A stretch of DNA of 57,699 nucleotides from Streptomyces viridochromogenes DSM 40736 (GCF_000158955.1 NZ_GG657757.1:2662368-2720066); one strand, 5' to 3'. Positions 43,801 to 52,287 are shown, numbered from the stretch's first letter. Made by a program: numbers and translations. Notes: a model not told the origin generated them from the sequence alone.

Positions 43801-45023
43801 GCGACCGGCCGACGATCCACCTGAGCTGGGAGGGCAAGCAGCCGGTCGGCGAACTGGTGCTGGCACCGGCCGGGGGGCTGTCCACCCGCGCGTCCGAGGT
43901 GCACATCAGCTCCCCGGACGGCGCGGCCATCGCCGGTGTCGACGAGAACGGCTGGGTCCGCTTCCCGCCGATCACCACGGACCGGCTCGACGTCACGATC
44001 ACCGGGGCCGCCCCGCTGACCCTGCACAACCCGGTCGCCGACGAGGATCTGCGCCTCCCGGTGGGTCTGACGGAGGCGTACCTCCCGGCCCTCGACCAGT
44101 ACCGCACCCCGCAGCCGGACGGCACCCGGAAGTTCTCCCTGCCGTGCGGCAAGGGCCCCGACGTGGCGCTGGACGGCGAGCTCTACCAGACGGGCGCGAA
44201 GGGGACGGTCCGGGACCTCGTGGAACGGCGTTCCATCGAGCTGACGCTGTGCCAGCAGGGGCGGGACGACGCCGAGGTGGAGCTCGGGTCGGGCGAGCAC
44301 CGGCTGGAGGGCGGTGACGCGGGTCCGCTCGCGCTGACGGACGTGACGCTGACTCGCGGGACGGTCCCGGAGGCCGCCGCGGCCGGGCGCGAGCTGCGGG
44401 TGCGGGACTGGCTGGGCGACCGGCGCGAGGTGACGGTCGGCTCGGGCGCGGCCTCGTACCTGACGACCTACGAGAACCACAACGACGGCTGGAAGGCCAC
44501 GCTGAACGGCAAGGAGCTCGCTCCGCTGCGGCTGGACGGCTGGCAGCAGGGCTGGCGGATCCCCGCCGGGGCGGGCGGCACGGTCAAGCTGTCGTACGAG
44601 CCGGCCACGACCTACGACGCCGGTCTGATCGGCGGCGGCGCCGGCATCGCGGTGCTGCTGGGGCTGGCCCTGTGGCGCCGCCGGGCCCCCAACCCCGACG
44701 CCCCGCAACCGGCTCCGCCGCTGCCCGGCCTGTGGCTCGGGACGGTGGCGCTGACGCTGGTCGCAGTGGTGATCGCGGGCTGGTTCGCGCTGCTGGTCCC
44801 GGCCCTGGCGCTGCTCGCGGCCAGGCGGCACACGCTGCTGGTGCCGATCGCGTTCGTGGCCCTGGCGGGTGCGGGGATCGCGGCGGCGACCGGGGCCGGT
44901 GAGCCGGTGGGCGCGGGTGACGGCGCGTTCGGCCACGTGGCTCAACTGCTCGCGTTGATCGGCCTGTTCGCGGGCCTGGTGAGCCTGCGCGAGCCCGCCC
45001 CGGAGAGGACCGACCCCGCATGA
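40890..45023 (+). CDS. AftD-like alpha-(1->3)-arabinofuranosyltransferase (DUF3367), very large GT-C membrane enzyme
   Basis: The 1377-aa protein has about a dozen membrane helices in residues 27-500 with the early loop DQYVGYLWPMLPFYWL. An extracytoplasmic part with two discoidin/CBM-like modules follows (NAFDGNPDTAWTEG at about 744 and NLTDGDLTTAWIAG at about 957). C-terminal helices lie at about 1243-1360. This is the AftD layout, using polyprenyl-phosphate arabinose in mycobacteria. Streptomyces does not make mycobacterial arabinogalactan, so donor and acceptor are open. It overlaps both neighbours by 4 nt. Confidence 0.88.
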   Translation: MTTTVQAPPPAAVPSTATASGPPEGPRSRRWLLGFWAVVFVLFLAVRPGRQTFDTKLGVTVDPGQFLADLGQLWHDRAGFGGIQDQYVGYLWPMLPFYWLCDLVRLPVWLAERLWLSVVVSVAFWGALRLAERLRVGSGASRLLGAVAYALWPVFTTVIGSTSAAALPGAFLPWVLLPLTNERYTARVAALRSALLVPFMGGVNASATLASLLPVGLYLLSRPPGPRQRKLIAWWAPAVIVVTAWWWVPLLLLGVYGENFLPYIETSQTTTDTMSAAEALRGAGNWVAYLHFGEAWLPAGWAVASSIVVIVCSALAAGLGLAGLARRDMPERRWLVLTVLVTALVLLAGYGGAFGAPFHAVMQGWLDGWLSPFRNIYKFQTGLALALMLGLAHLLGVAAEARGARPVRGRRFAPLVAAVLILPGLLWPYLNGSILNPGSFRKLPTYWQATADWLEKYSPDSRALVVPATAHGMYTWGSPIDQPLDVLAESRWAQRDYVPFGTPGNRRAMDAVEQALMTGSEVPGLADYLSRAGLYYVVVRNDLDPDQIGAVPTTTVKRTLEQSGYERVTGLGPVMTGGRIAQDAPLQVEGLYARQRAVEIYRPTGDDVLRPGQAGLLPVSDTAVVSGGPEALLPLASRLRGRPAVLTGDNHPGLGTEAVQVLGDGMRRADTRFGLVNANTSYTYTRDERNAPDAQQDPGEKPRQILPAEGADHQTVAELRGARSVTASSYGNWLFHLPQFDPVNAFDGNPDTAWTEGAPDTPDGQWLRIGFTGSYTMPSSFEVTPLPQESVRAAATKVRVETEKGTRTSFLQPNGMTQRIKAPEGATRWMRLTIVDSVERRAGLTGAGFSEIGLPDVRVTRLLRLPTDADDAAPAATVVSLHRASDPTGLSATGTEAGLHRRFTTPAGGTYEVTASAVPVPGGELDRLLYEVAPEQQSRIVATADSTASLGAGLAARNLTDGDLTTAWIAGDRPTIHLSWEGKQPVGELVLAPAGGLSTRASEVHISSPDGAAIAGVDENGWVRFPPITTDRLDVTITGAAPLTLHNPVADEDLRLPVGLTEAYLPALDQYRTPQPDGTRKFSLPCGKGPDVALDGELYQTGAKGTVRDLVERRSIELTLCQQGRDDAEVELGSGEHRLEGGDAGPLALTDVTLTRGTVPEAAAAGRELRVRDWLGDRREVTVGSGAASYLTTYENHNDGWKATLNGKELAPLRLDGWQQGWRIPAGAGGTVKLSYEPATTYDAGLIGGGAGIAVLLGLALWRRRAPNPDAPQPAPPLPGLWLGTVALTLVAVVIAGWFALLVPALALLAARRHTLLVPIAFVALAGAGIAAATGAGEPVGAGDGAFGHVAQLLALIGLFAGLVSLREPAPERTDPA

Positions 45024-46462
45024 CGTCTCCGACCCGCATCCCGTTCCCGGTGGTGGACGAGGTCTCCCGGCACTGCCTCCAGGAGGAGGAACCGGAAACG
45101 GTCCACATCGAGGTCCACCTCCCGGGCACTCTCGACGAGCCCCGCCTCCGCAAGGCGTTCACGGAGGCCCTGCACCGGCATCCGCGGATTCTCATGCGGG
45201 AGGCCAGGGGGCCGTGGTACCGACGCCGCTACGAGTGGGAGCTGACGGGGGAGCCGGACACGGAGGCGATCACCTTCACACCGGCAGGCCCGCGTGCGTT
45301 GCAGGACGCCAGAACGCGAGCCCTGGCAGAGGCCCCGCCCCTGTCGATGTCCCCACCGATACGCCTGGAGGTAGTCGCCCCAGCTGCGGGCAGTCGTGCC
45401 GCTGGGGCGATGGGGGTCCCCCCTGCTCATGGGGGTCCCCCCTGTTCGAGCGCAGCCGAGAACTTGGGGGAGAAGCCGAGAGCTTGGGGGAGGGTGGGCG
45501 CAGCCGCACCCCGCTCCGCCGGGTTGCGCAACGCACCGCCCCCAGCACCAACACCCAGCACCACCCAAGGCACAGTCCTAGTCCTCACCATCAACCACAC
45601 CGCCCTCGACGGCCCAGCCTGCCTCCGCGTCCTGGCAACGGCCGCGGAGCTCTACGGCGGCACTGACAACTCCCCCACCGCACCCCCCACCCGTACACCC
45701 CAAGCCCCCCAGGAAGCCAAGGACATCCCGACCAGCTGGTCGCCCCCCGCCCGAGTCGCACAAGGCACACCGGAACCCTCCCCCGGCAACGGCCTGCTCG
45801 TCACCGAGCTCCCTCTCCCCCACCGCCCGAAGGGCTCCCCCTACACCGTCAACGACCAGCTCATGGTCACCACGGCCCTGACCGTCGCCCACTGGAACCG
45901 GGAACACGGCATCCGCCCCCGCCGCCCGCTGCGCATCACCATGCCCGTGGACGACCGCCCGCGCGACGCCTCGATGCCCATCGGCAACGGCACCCGCCTC
46001 GTCGAAGTGCCCTTCCTGCCGACCGAGTTGGACGTCACCGACATGCCCGCCCTGATCCGCCGCACCGCGGAGCGGACCCGCGCCCTGAAGTCCCTGCCCC
46101 GCCCGCAGCTGGGCCACGGCGCCGCTCTCCTCACCGCCCCCTGGGCCCCCGTCGCCGCCCGCGCCGCCCTCACCCGCACCCTGCGCAGGGCGGCAGCCCC
46201 CTGGACGTCGACGACCCTGCTCAGCAACATCGGCCGCATTCCGTACCCCTTGGACTTCGGCGCGGAAGCGGGCCGCGCGCACGCGGTGTGGTTCTCGGCC
46301 CCGGCCCGGATGCCGCGCGGCCTCACCGTCACCACCGCCTCCACGGCCGGCCGCCTCCACCTGGCCCTGCGCTGGTCCCGGTCCCTGCTCAGCCACGGCG
46401 ACGGCGCCCATCTCCGGGACCTCTTCGAGCACTACCTGCACACCACGGAGGTGACCCCGTGA
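45020..46462 (+). CDS. Condensation-fold acyltransferase-like protein carrying an in-frame repeat insertion
   Basis: This 480-aa member of the condensation/WES acyltransferase fold has VHLPGTLDEPRLRKAFTEAL near the start, the HxxxDG-type motif NHTALDG, and DDRPRDASMPIGNGTRLVEV. About 65 residues just before the NHTALDG strand (PAAGSRAAGAMGVPPAHGG...GAAAPRSAGLRNAPPPAP) come from a dispersed DNA repeat (45378-45575), read through without a stop. The frame is restored at TVLVLTINHTALDG. It probably acylates a glycan or lipid in this operon. Whether the insertion is tolerated is unknown. It overlaps both flanking genes by 4 nt. Confidence 0.85.
   Translation: MTSPTRIPFPVVDEVSRHCLQEEEPETVHIEVHLPGTLDEPRLRKAFTEALHRHPRILMREARGPWYRRRYEWELTGEPDTEAITFTPAGPRALQDARTRALAEAPPLSMSPPIRLEVVAPAAGSRAAGAMGVPPAHGGPPCSSAAENLGEKPRAWGRVGAAAPRSAGLRNAPPPAPTPSTTQGTVLVLTINHTALDGPACLRVLATAAELYGGTDNSPTAPPTRTPQAPQEAKDIPTSWSPPARVAQGTPEPSPGNGLLVTELPLPHRPKGSPYTVNDQLMVTTALTVAHWNREHGIRPRRPLRITMPVDDRPRDASMPIGNGTRLVEVPFLPTELDVTDMPALIRRTAERTRALKSLPRPQLGHGAALLTAPWAPVAARAALTRTLRRAAAPWTSTTLLSNIGRIPYPLDFGAEAGRAHAVWFSAPARMPRGLTVTTASTAGRLHLALRWSRSLLSHGDGAHLRDLFEHYLHTTEVTP
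45378..45575 (+). repeat. Dispersed repeat inside the condensation-protein gene (copy B)
   Basis: Bases 45378-45504 match 54975-55101 with about two differences in 127. The tail to about 45575 is related to copies A and C (GCCGGGTTGCG...CCAGCACCAACAC). It reads in the host gene's frame as PAAGSRAAGAMGVPPAHGG..., the same frame as in copy C. Confidence 0.85.
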
Positions 46463-47234
46463 CGACGACGCCCACGACACCGTCGACACCGACGACGGCC
46501 TCCACCACCGCGCCCCCGCCCCGCGACCTGCGCGACTTCTACGAGAACCCGGCCGTGCCGGTCGCCTCCGGCACCCCGCGCAGCATCCGCCAGGCCCGCA
46601 TGCTGGCCCGGGCCCTCGGCCCGGCCGCCGACGGCACCCGCACCGTCGTCGACGTCGGCTGCGGCGACGGCACCGCCGCCGCCACCGCCGCGCCCCTCCT
46701 CCCCGGCCATCGCGTCATCGGCGTCGACTGGTCCCAGGACGCCCTCAGACGCGCCCGCACCCGCGTCCCGTACGCGGTGCGCGGTGAACTCACCGGCGGC
46801 GGGCTGCCGTTCGCCGACGGGTCGGCCGACGCCGTGCTGTTCAGCGAGGTGATCGAGCACCTCGTCGATCCGGACGCCGCGCTGGACGAGATCCGCCGGA
46901 TCCTGCGGCCCGGCGGGCATCTGATGCTGTCCACGCCGAACCTGGCCGCCTGGTACAACCGCGCCCTGCTGCTCGCCGGTGTGCAGCCGGTCTTCTCGGA
47001 GGTCAGCCTGCGCGGCATCCACGGCCGCCCGGGCAAGGAGGTCGTGGGACACCTGCGCCTCTACACCGCCCGCGCGCTCAGGGAGTTCGTCGCCGCGTCC
47101 GGGTTCGAGGTCGTACGGCTCGAAGGCGCCCCCTTCCACGGCGTACCGCGCCCGCTGCGCCCCCTGGACCGGCTGGGCCTGTGTCCGGGCCGCGGCTCGC
47201 GTCGATCCTGCTGCTGCACGCCAGGAGGACGTAG
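46459..47234 (+). CDS. Class I SAM-dependent methyltransferase with a late frameshift
   Basis: The protein has VVDVGCGDGTAAATA (motif I), VIGVDWSQDAL (motif II), FSEVIEHLVDPDAALDEI, RPGGHLMLSTPN and LRLYTARALREFVAASGF. GTG 46459 overlaps the previous stop. Near 47180 the frame shifts: the natural ending SGPRLASILLLHARRT lies in another frame and stops at TAG 47232-47234. Removing one TG from CTGTGTCC restores it. In the given sequence the start frame instead runs into the next gene, making an artificial 560-residue fusion. The intact protein would be about 257 aa. Confidence 0.8.
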
Positions 47235-47237
47235 CTC

Positions 47238-48156
47238 ATGTGGTGGAGGAGTGGCAGCGGCCTGCTCGCGAACACCCTGTACAGCCTGGGCTTCGTGCTG
47301 GAGAAACGGGCTGCTCACCGCCCTCCCCGAGGTGACGATCCGGGAGCCGGCCCGGCTGCTGCGCCTCGTCCTCGGCAGCCCTCTGTGGGTCGGCGGTTCG
47401 CTCTCCCTGGCCGCCGGTTTCGGAGCGCAGCTCGTCGTCTACCGCACGCTGCCGATCGCCGCCGCGCAGGGCATCTTCGTCTCCGGGCTGGTGCTGCTCG
47501 TGCTGCTGTCGGCGCGGCTGCTCGGGGAGGAGACGAGTGGCCGGGAGCGGTACGCGCTGGGCGCGATCCTGCTCGCGCTGCTGATGGTGGTGCTGTCGCT
47601 GCGCGAGGGCGCCGACTCCGTCGGCCAGGAGGCGCCCTATCCGTTGATCCTGCTGGTGTGCGTGCCGTCGCTGGCGGCCGGGGTGTGGCTGTACGGCTCC
47701 GCCGAGCGGCGGGCCCGTAACCGGCACCGGCGTCCGACGACCGGCGTCGAGTACGGCGTGGCGGTGGGCCTGCTGTACGGCGTCAGCTCACTGGCCATCA
47801 AGGGCGTGTCGAGCCGTCTGACGAGCCGCGGGATCGGCGGTGCGGTCCTGGACCTGCTGACCTCCCCGTATCCGTATCTGCTGTTGTTCACCGGTGTGTT
47901 CGGCCTGGTGATGTCGCAGGCGGCACTGCAGCGCTGCCGGGCCTCGCTGATCGTGCCGGTGTGCACGACCGTGACCTCCCTGTTCACGGCGGTGCTCGGC
48001 ACGCTGTCGTTCGGCGAGGCCCTGCCGGGCGACCCGCTGCGGCTCGCGCTGCGGGTGGCGGGCACGGCCCTGGCCGTCGCCGTGCTGCTGACCATGCCGA
48101 AGCACGACACCGCTCCCCGACCCGCCCCACCCGCCAAGGAGTTGGCCTCACCGTGA
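47238..48156 (+). pseudogene. EamA/DMT-like multi-pass transporter, frameshifted near its start
   Basis: AGGAGG at 47223-47228 selects ATG 47238. The first 26 codons read NTLYSLGFVLEKRA, then the frame changes near 47310-47316. From LLTALPEVTIREPARLLRLV onward the protein continues in another frame to TGA 48156. Removing one G (GCTGCTC to GCTCTC) gives a continuous protein of about 305 aa with roughly nine hydrophobic helices (LVVYRTLPIAAAQGIFVSG, PYLLLFTGVFGLVMSQAALQ). It resembles drug/metabolite superfamily carriers and may flip or export the operon's product. It may be intact in the organism if the indel is a sequencing error. Confidence 0.75.
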
Positions 48157-48374
48157 AGCCCGACGACCCGCTGCTGAAGATCCTGGCCTGCCCGCTCGAC
48201 AAGGGCCCGCTGCGTCTGCTGGCCCAGACGACCGAGCAGGAGGAGGCGCTGTACAACCCGCGTCTGCAACGCCGCTATCCGATCGTCGACGGGATCCCGC
48301 AGTTGCTGCCCTCCTCGGGCGAGCAGGTGCCGGACGAGGAGCACGAGGAACTCCTCAAGAGGATGGCGCCGTGA
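48153..48374 (+). CDS. Trm112 family protein
   Basis: The 73-aa protein begins VKPDDPLLKILACPLDKGPL and continues RRYPIVDGIPQLLP, the short Trm112/YcaR signature. Only the first Cys of the family's zinc pairs is present (LACPLD), so zinc binding is probably lost. Trm112 proteins activate methyltransferases; here it lies directly before an FkbM methyltransferase gene and overlaps it by 4 nt (GTGA), so it may be that enzyme's partner. Confidence 0.88.
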   Translation: MKPDDPLLKILACPLDKGPLRLLAQTTEQEEALYNPRLQRRYPIVDGIPQLLPSSGEQVPDEEHEELLKRMAP

Positions 48375-49198
48375 CCAGTCTGGCCGCCCGCCTCGCTCCC
48401 CTCCTGCCCACCCGCCTGGTGGCCGCGACGGCCCGGGCGCTGTATCCCCGGTTCGAACCGGAGCTGGCCCGGCTCGCCGAACTGTGCCCGCCGGAGTGCG
48501 GCACGGCGGTGGACGTCGGCGGCTGGTACGGGCCCTGGACGCACCGGCTGTCCGGTCTCGCCGAGCACGTCGTGACGATCGAACCGGTGCCCCACCTGGC
48601 CCGGCTGCTGGCCGCCGAGGCCCCGCCGAACGTACGGGTCATCCGCGCCGCGGCCTCGGACCGGCCGGGCATCGCCCGGCTGTGGCTGCCGTCGGACGAC
48701 GCGGGCGACCGGGGTGTGTCGTCGCTGGTGCGGCGGGACATCCACGGCCGGGCGCTGGACGTCCCGTGCGTCACGCTGGACGAGCTGGGTCTGCGCGACG
48801 TCGGCTTCGTCAAGATCGATGTGGACGGCAACGAGCCGGCGGTGCTGCGCGGCGCGACGGGCCTGCTGGCCCGGGACCGTCCGGCCCTGTTCGTGGAGCT
48901 GGAGTCCCGCATCCAGCCGATCGCGCCGGTGGTGACATACCTGTCCCTGCTGGGCTACGACGGCTGGGTGCTGCCCGGCGACACCTGGGTGCCGCTGGCG
49001 AAGTTCCCCCTGGAGGACCACCAGGCCGGTACCTCCCACGTCGTCTCCCACGGTCTGCTCCGCCGTGTGCTGCCCTCCCCCGTCCTGCGGGGCCCGCGCT
49101 ACGTCAACTCGGTCCTCTTCCTGCCGGACGGCCGCCGCCCGGGCTCCGCCCCGGTGGGCGACGATGGGTCCCATGCCCTCCGGAAAGCGCCCCGCTAG
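48371..49198 (+). CDS. FkbM family methyltransferase
   Basis: The 275-aa protein has the FkbM core: AVDVGGWYGPWTHRL (SAM motif I), VVTIEPVPHLARLLA, VPCVTLDELGLRDVGFVKID and VDGNEPAVLRGA, then PALFVELESR. It should be a SAM-dependent O-methyltransferase acting on a glycan or related small molecule from this operon. GTG 48371 overlaps the Trm112 stop, and the 3' end overlaps the next gene by 26 nt. Confidence 0.88.
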   Translation: MTSLAARLAPLLPTRLVAATARALYPRFEPELARLAELCPPECGTAVDVGGWYGPWTHRLSGLAEHVVTIEPVPHLARLLAAEAPPNVRVIRAAASDRPGIARLWLPSDDAGDRGVSSLVRRDIHGRALDVPCVTLDELGLRDVGFVKIDVDGNEPAVLRGATGLLARDRPALFVELESRIQPIAPVVTYLSLLGYDGWVLPGDTWVPLAKFPLEDHQAGTSHVVSHGLLRRVLPSPVLRGPRYVNSVLFLPDGRRPGSAPVGDDGSHALRKAPR

Positions 49199-49772
49199 CC
49201 CCTTCACCCCGCTCGACTTCCAACTGGTGCTGCTGCGCCGCATGGCCGACCACAACCCCGGCCTGGTGGAGGACGCCCGCCACGAGCTGGGGGTGTCCAT
49301 CGCGGACATGCGGGAGGCGAACAGGCGCTGGCAGGCGATGGTCCGCTCCCCGCGCTCCCGGGCGCCCCTGTCCCGCTATCGCCAGGTGCTGGGCGAAGCG
49401 GAGTCCCGTACCGCCCGGCGGATCGGTGATCTCGACTGCGAGGCCTGGCTCTGGCCCGTGCCCCTCTGGCCGGACCTGCGGTTCGAGGTCCTGACCGCCC
49501 CGAACGGCGCCGTGTGGAACGAGTGGCTGGTCCGCGCCCCGGGCGCCGAGGTCCCCGGGCTGCGCACGCTCGACGATCTCGTCCCCTGGTCCTGCACGGT
49601 CGACGAGGCGGCCCGTGCCTTCGCCCCCGCCAGGCCCCTGGAGGGCACGGCACCGACCCGGTGGGGGCTGGCGTTCACCGCGCCGGACGCGCGGGGCGTG
49701 CGGCGGGACGTCGTCGCGGAGTTCACCTGGGGTCTGCTGCAGCGGGTGGGGGTCACCGGCCGTCAGGGCTGA
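49173..49772 (+). CDS. Hypothetical protein, conserved-looking cytoplasmic
   Basis: The 199-aa protein starts MPSGKRPASPFTPLDFQLVL and is mixed alpha/beta with WLWPVPLWPDLRFEV, WNEWLVRAPGAEVP and VVAEFTWGLLQRVG. I do not recognise a family or catalytic motif. It overlaps the FkbM gene by 26 nt on the same strand, so it is the last gene of the glycan operon. ATG 49173 is chosen; ATG 49164, three codons earlier, is possible. Codon-position G/C bias supports real coding. Confidence 0.75.
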   Translation: MPSGKRPASPFTPLDFQLVLLRRMADHNPGLVEDARHELGVSIADMREANRRWQAMVRSPRSRAPLSRYRQVLGEAESRTARRIGDLDCEAWLWPVPLWPDLRFEVLTAPNGAVWNEWLVRAPGAEVPGLRTLDDLVPWSCTVDEAARAFAPARPLEGTAPTRWGLAFTAPDARGVRRDVVAEFTWGLLQRVGVTGRQG

Positions 49773-49849
49773 GGCGCGCCCGACGCGGTCATCGTGACTT
49801 TCCGCCAAGTGGGCGATATGGGGCAGGAGTTCGTCCGGATACGTGAGCT

Positions 49850-51238
49850 CTAGGCCTGCTCGGGAAGCTCGGCCTGCTCGGGGCGCTCGGTCTTCGGGGG
49901 CACGCAGCGCCATGCGAGGCCCGCGGCGGCCAGGTAGGCCACCGCCCCGATGAGCATGCTGGTCCGGATCCCGGTGCCGTAGGTCGCGGCGGAGGCGAGC
50001 AGGCTGCCGCCGAGGGCGACGCCGGTGGCGCTTCCGACCTGGCGGGTGGTGTTGAACAGGGCGGAGGCGGCCCCCGAGTAGGCCTGGGGGGCCGCGCCCA
50101 TCACGGTGGCGGTCGAGCCGGTGAGGGCGAAGGACGTGCCGAAGCCGGCGGCCATCATCGGGAGCACCAGGAGCCCGTAGGCGGGGTCGGCGCCCGCGGC
50201 GGCCCAGCCGGCCAGGCCCAGCGCGGCCAGGAGCATGCCGGAGACGACCAGCGGCCGGTCGCCGGTACGGCGGGTGAGCCGGCCGGACAGGACGGAGGCG
50301 AACATGGTCATCGCCACCGCCGGGAAGAGGGCGAGACCGGTGCCGAGGGCGCTGTAGCCGCGCTGGTGCTGGAACTCCAGGCTGGCGGTGAACACCATGC
50401 CGTAGAAGCCGAAGTTGAACAGCAGGCCGATGACGGCGCCGCCGCTCATGGCGCGTGAGCGCAGCAGGCTCAGTGGGAGGGCGGGAGAGCGCGCCAGCCG
50501 CTCGCGCAGGCCGAAGGCCGCGGCGGACAGCACGGCCAGGCCCAGTCCGGCGAGGACGGCCGGGTCGGACCAGCCGCGCCGTCCGGCCTCGTTGAGCGCC
50601 GCGGTCAGCAGCGCCACCGCCGCGACGACCGCGACCTGCGCCGGCCAGTCCAGGGCCCGGTCGGCGCGCCGGGGCGAGGGCGCCACGTGCCGCAGCGTCA
50701 GCGCCAGGCAGGCCGCGCCGACGGGCAGGTTGATGAGGAACACCCAGCGCCAGCCCACCGTGGAGACGAGCAGCCCGCCCAGCAGCGGCCCGGCGGAGGC
50801 CGCGATGCCCGCCATGGAGCCCCACAGCCCGAAGGCCCGCGAGCGTGCGGCCCGCTCCGGGTAGGCCTGCTGGATCAGGGCCAGCGAGCCGGGCACGATC
50901 AGTGCCGCGCCGAGCCCCTCCACCAGCCGGGCCACCACCAGGAAGGGGGCGTCGGGCGCGAGCGCGCAGGCCGCCGAGGACACGGTGAACACCACCACGC
51001 CCGCGCAGAACACCCGGCGGTTGCCGAGCCGGTCGCCGAGCGCGCCGCCGGTCAGCAGGAACCCGGCGAAGACCAGGGTGTACCCGTCGGTGATCCACTG
51101 GATGCCGGTGAGCGAGGCCGACAGCTCCCGGCCGATCACCGGAACGGCGACGTTGATGACCGTCACGTCCAGGATCACCATGAAGTACCCGGCGCACACC
51201 GCGAGCAGCGGTGCCCAGGAGTGTCGCTCGGAGGGCAT
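49850..51238 (-). CDS. MFS drug-efflux transporter, DHA2 (14-TM) type
   Basis: The 462-aa membrane protein has LDVTVINVAVP (motif D1), GGALGDRLGNRRVF (motif A) and GPLLGGLLVSTVGWRWVFLI, the motif C/D2 region of DHA2 exporters. It should be a proton-driven exporter of drugs or metabolites. ATG 51238 has no clear Shine-Dalgarno. The ATP-grasp gene lies 66 bp upstream on the same strand, so a biosynthesis/export pair is possible but speculative. Confidence 0.92.
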   Translation of the reverse strand: MPSERHSWAPLLAVCAGYFMVILDVTVINVAVPVIGRELSASLTGIQWITDGYTLVFAGFLLTGGALGDRLGNRRVFCAGVVVFTVSSAACALAPDAPFLVVARLVEGLGAALIVPGSLALIQQAYPERAARSRAFGLWGSMAGIAASAGPLLGGLLVSTVGWRWVFLINLPVGAACLALTLRHVAPSPRRADRALDWPAQVAVVAAVALLTAALNEAGRRGWSDPAVLAGLGLAVLSAAAFGLRERLARSPALPLSLLRSRAMSGGAVIGLLFNFGFYGMVFTASLEFQHQRGYSALGTGLALFPAVAMTMFASVLSGRLTRRTGDRPLVVSGMLLAALGLAGWAAAGADPAYGLLVLPMMAAGFGTSFALTGSTATVMGAAPQAYSGAASALFNTTRQVGSATGVALGGSLLASAATYGTGIRTSMLIGAVAYLAAAGLAWRCVPPKTERPEQAELPEQA

Positions 51239-51304
51239 GGAGCTACCACTACACCAAAAGCCCCAACGAGGGACGTATGCCCCACAGGTGGTGGTCCGTG
51301 GTGA

Positions 51305-52183
51305 TCAGCCGGCGGCGGCCAGGATCGCCTTCACGACCAGCGGCACGGAGTCCGGGTGCAGCCACAGGAACAGGTTCGGCTCGATCAGCTCGAGTTCCAT
51401 CACGCACGGCTCCCCGTCCTCGCCGGTGACGAGGTCCACGCGCGCGTACAGCAGCTCCGGCTGCCCGGGTACGGCGGCCAGGGCCCGCTCGGCGACGTCG
51501 AGTTCCGCCGCCGTCGGCTCCCAGGGGCGCAGGTCCGGGTGGGCGATCTTGTCGGCGTCGTACGGGGTGTCCGGCGCGAGGACGGCGCCCTTGCGGCTGG
51601 CGTGCAGCAGGCGTCCGCCGAAGAACTGCAGGGCCCGCTCGCCGTGCGTCTCGATGCCGGTGAGGTACGGCTGCACCATCACGGTGAACCCCTCGGCGTG
51701 CATCCGCTCGGCCTGCCGCAGGGCGGCGTCACGCTCCCCGGCCGGGTAGCGGGCGGCATAGCGCGCCCCCGCGCCGGAGGTGGGCTTCACGACGTACTCG
51801 TGGTCGGCGGGCAGCTCGACCGGGTCGCCGGGGGCGAAGTACCGGGTGGGCACGGCGGGCACCCCGGCCTCCGCGAGCCGGCCGAGGTACCGCTTGTCGG
51901 CGTTCCACCGCACGACGTCCACCGGGTTGACCAGCCGGGTCACCTGCCCGCACCGCTCGGCCCAGGCGGTGAACTCCTCGGCCCGCCAGCTGTAGTCCCA
52001 GGTGGACCGTATGAGGGCGAGGTCGAACCCGGCCCAGTCCACCTCGGGATCGTCCCAGTGGACGACGGCGGCCTCGGCCCCTGCCTCCCGCAGGGCGCCC
52101 GCGAGTACCGGCAGGTCCCGGTCCTTGCTCTCCTCGCCCCGGGGGTCGTAGGTGACGAGCGCGATGCGCGGGGTGCCGGCCAC
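51305..52183 (-). CDS. ATP-grasp domain ligase
   Basis: The 292-aa protein has the ATP-grasp layout: N-terminal IALVTYDPRGEESKDRD, then WNADKRYLGRLAEAGVPAVP, the nucleotide lysine in HEYVVKPTSGAGARYAAR and the acidic metal site CVMELELIEPNLFLW. It resembles RimK/glutathione-synthetase-like ligases that join a carboxylate to an amine or thiol using ATP. The frame is open from 52396, but GGAG before GTG 52183 fits. Substrates are unknown. Confidence 0.85.
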   Translation of the reverse strand: MAGTPRIALVTYDPRGEESKDRDLPVLAGALREAGAEAAVVHWDDPEVDWAGFDLALIRSTWDYSWRAEEFTAWAERCGQVTRLVNPVDVVRWNADKRYLGRLAEAGVPAVPTRYFAPGDPVELPADHEYVVKPTSGAGARYAARYPAGERDAALRQAERMHAEGFTVMVQPYLTGIETHGERALQFFGGRLLHASRKGAVLAPDTPYDADKIAHPDLRPWEPTAAELDVAERALAAVPGQPELLYARVDLVTGEDGEPCVMELELIEPNLFLWLHPDSVPLVVKAILAAAG

Positions 52184-52256
52184 GGCGACTCCATCCTCGG
52201 ACGAACGATCGATTCCGGCGCAGGCTAACAAGCCGCCCAGGAACCGCGACACCCTG

Positions 52257-52287
52257 TTGACCTTCACCTTCGGTGAAGCCCCAGCAT
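52257..52287 (+). promoter_or_regulatory. MerR-type promoter/operator
   Basis: TTGACC (52257-52262) is followed after 19 bp by a weak CAGCAT (52282-52287). A CTTCACC-TTC-GGTGAAG dyad (52262-52278) fills the spacer, as at classical MerR-activated promoters. It should control the MerR-PP2C gene itself. Confidence 0.65.

Noticed and set aside
40794..44945. 1383-codon minus-strand open frame opposite the AftD-like gene
   Set aside because: It is a typical high-G+C antisense shadow, rich in Arg, His, Gln and Pro, without family motifs. The plus strand encodes a clear membrane enzyme.
46288..48156. 622-codon methyltransferase-transporter fusion
   Set aside because: The joining segment (CPGRGSRRSCCCTPGG) is out-of-frame translation. 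The correct C-terminus of one protein and N-terminus of the other are visible in other frames.
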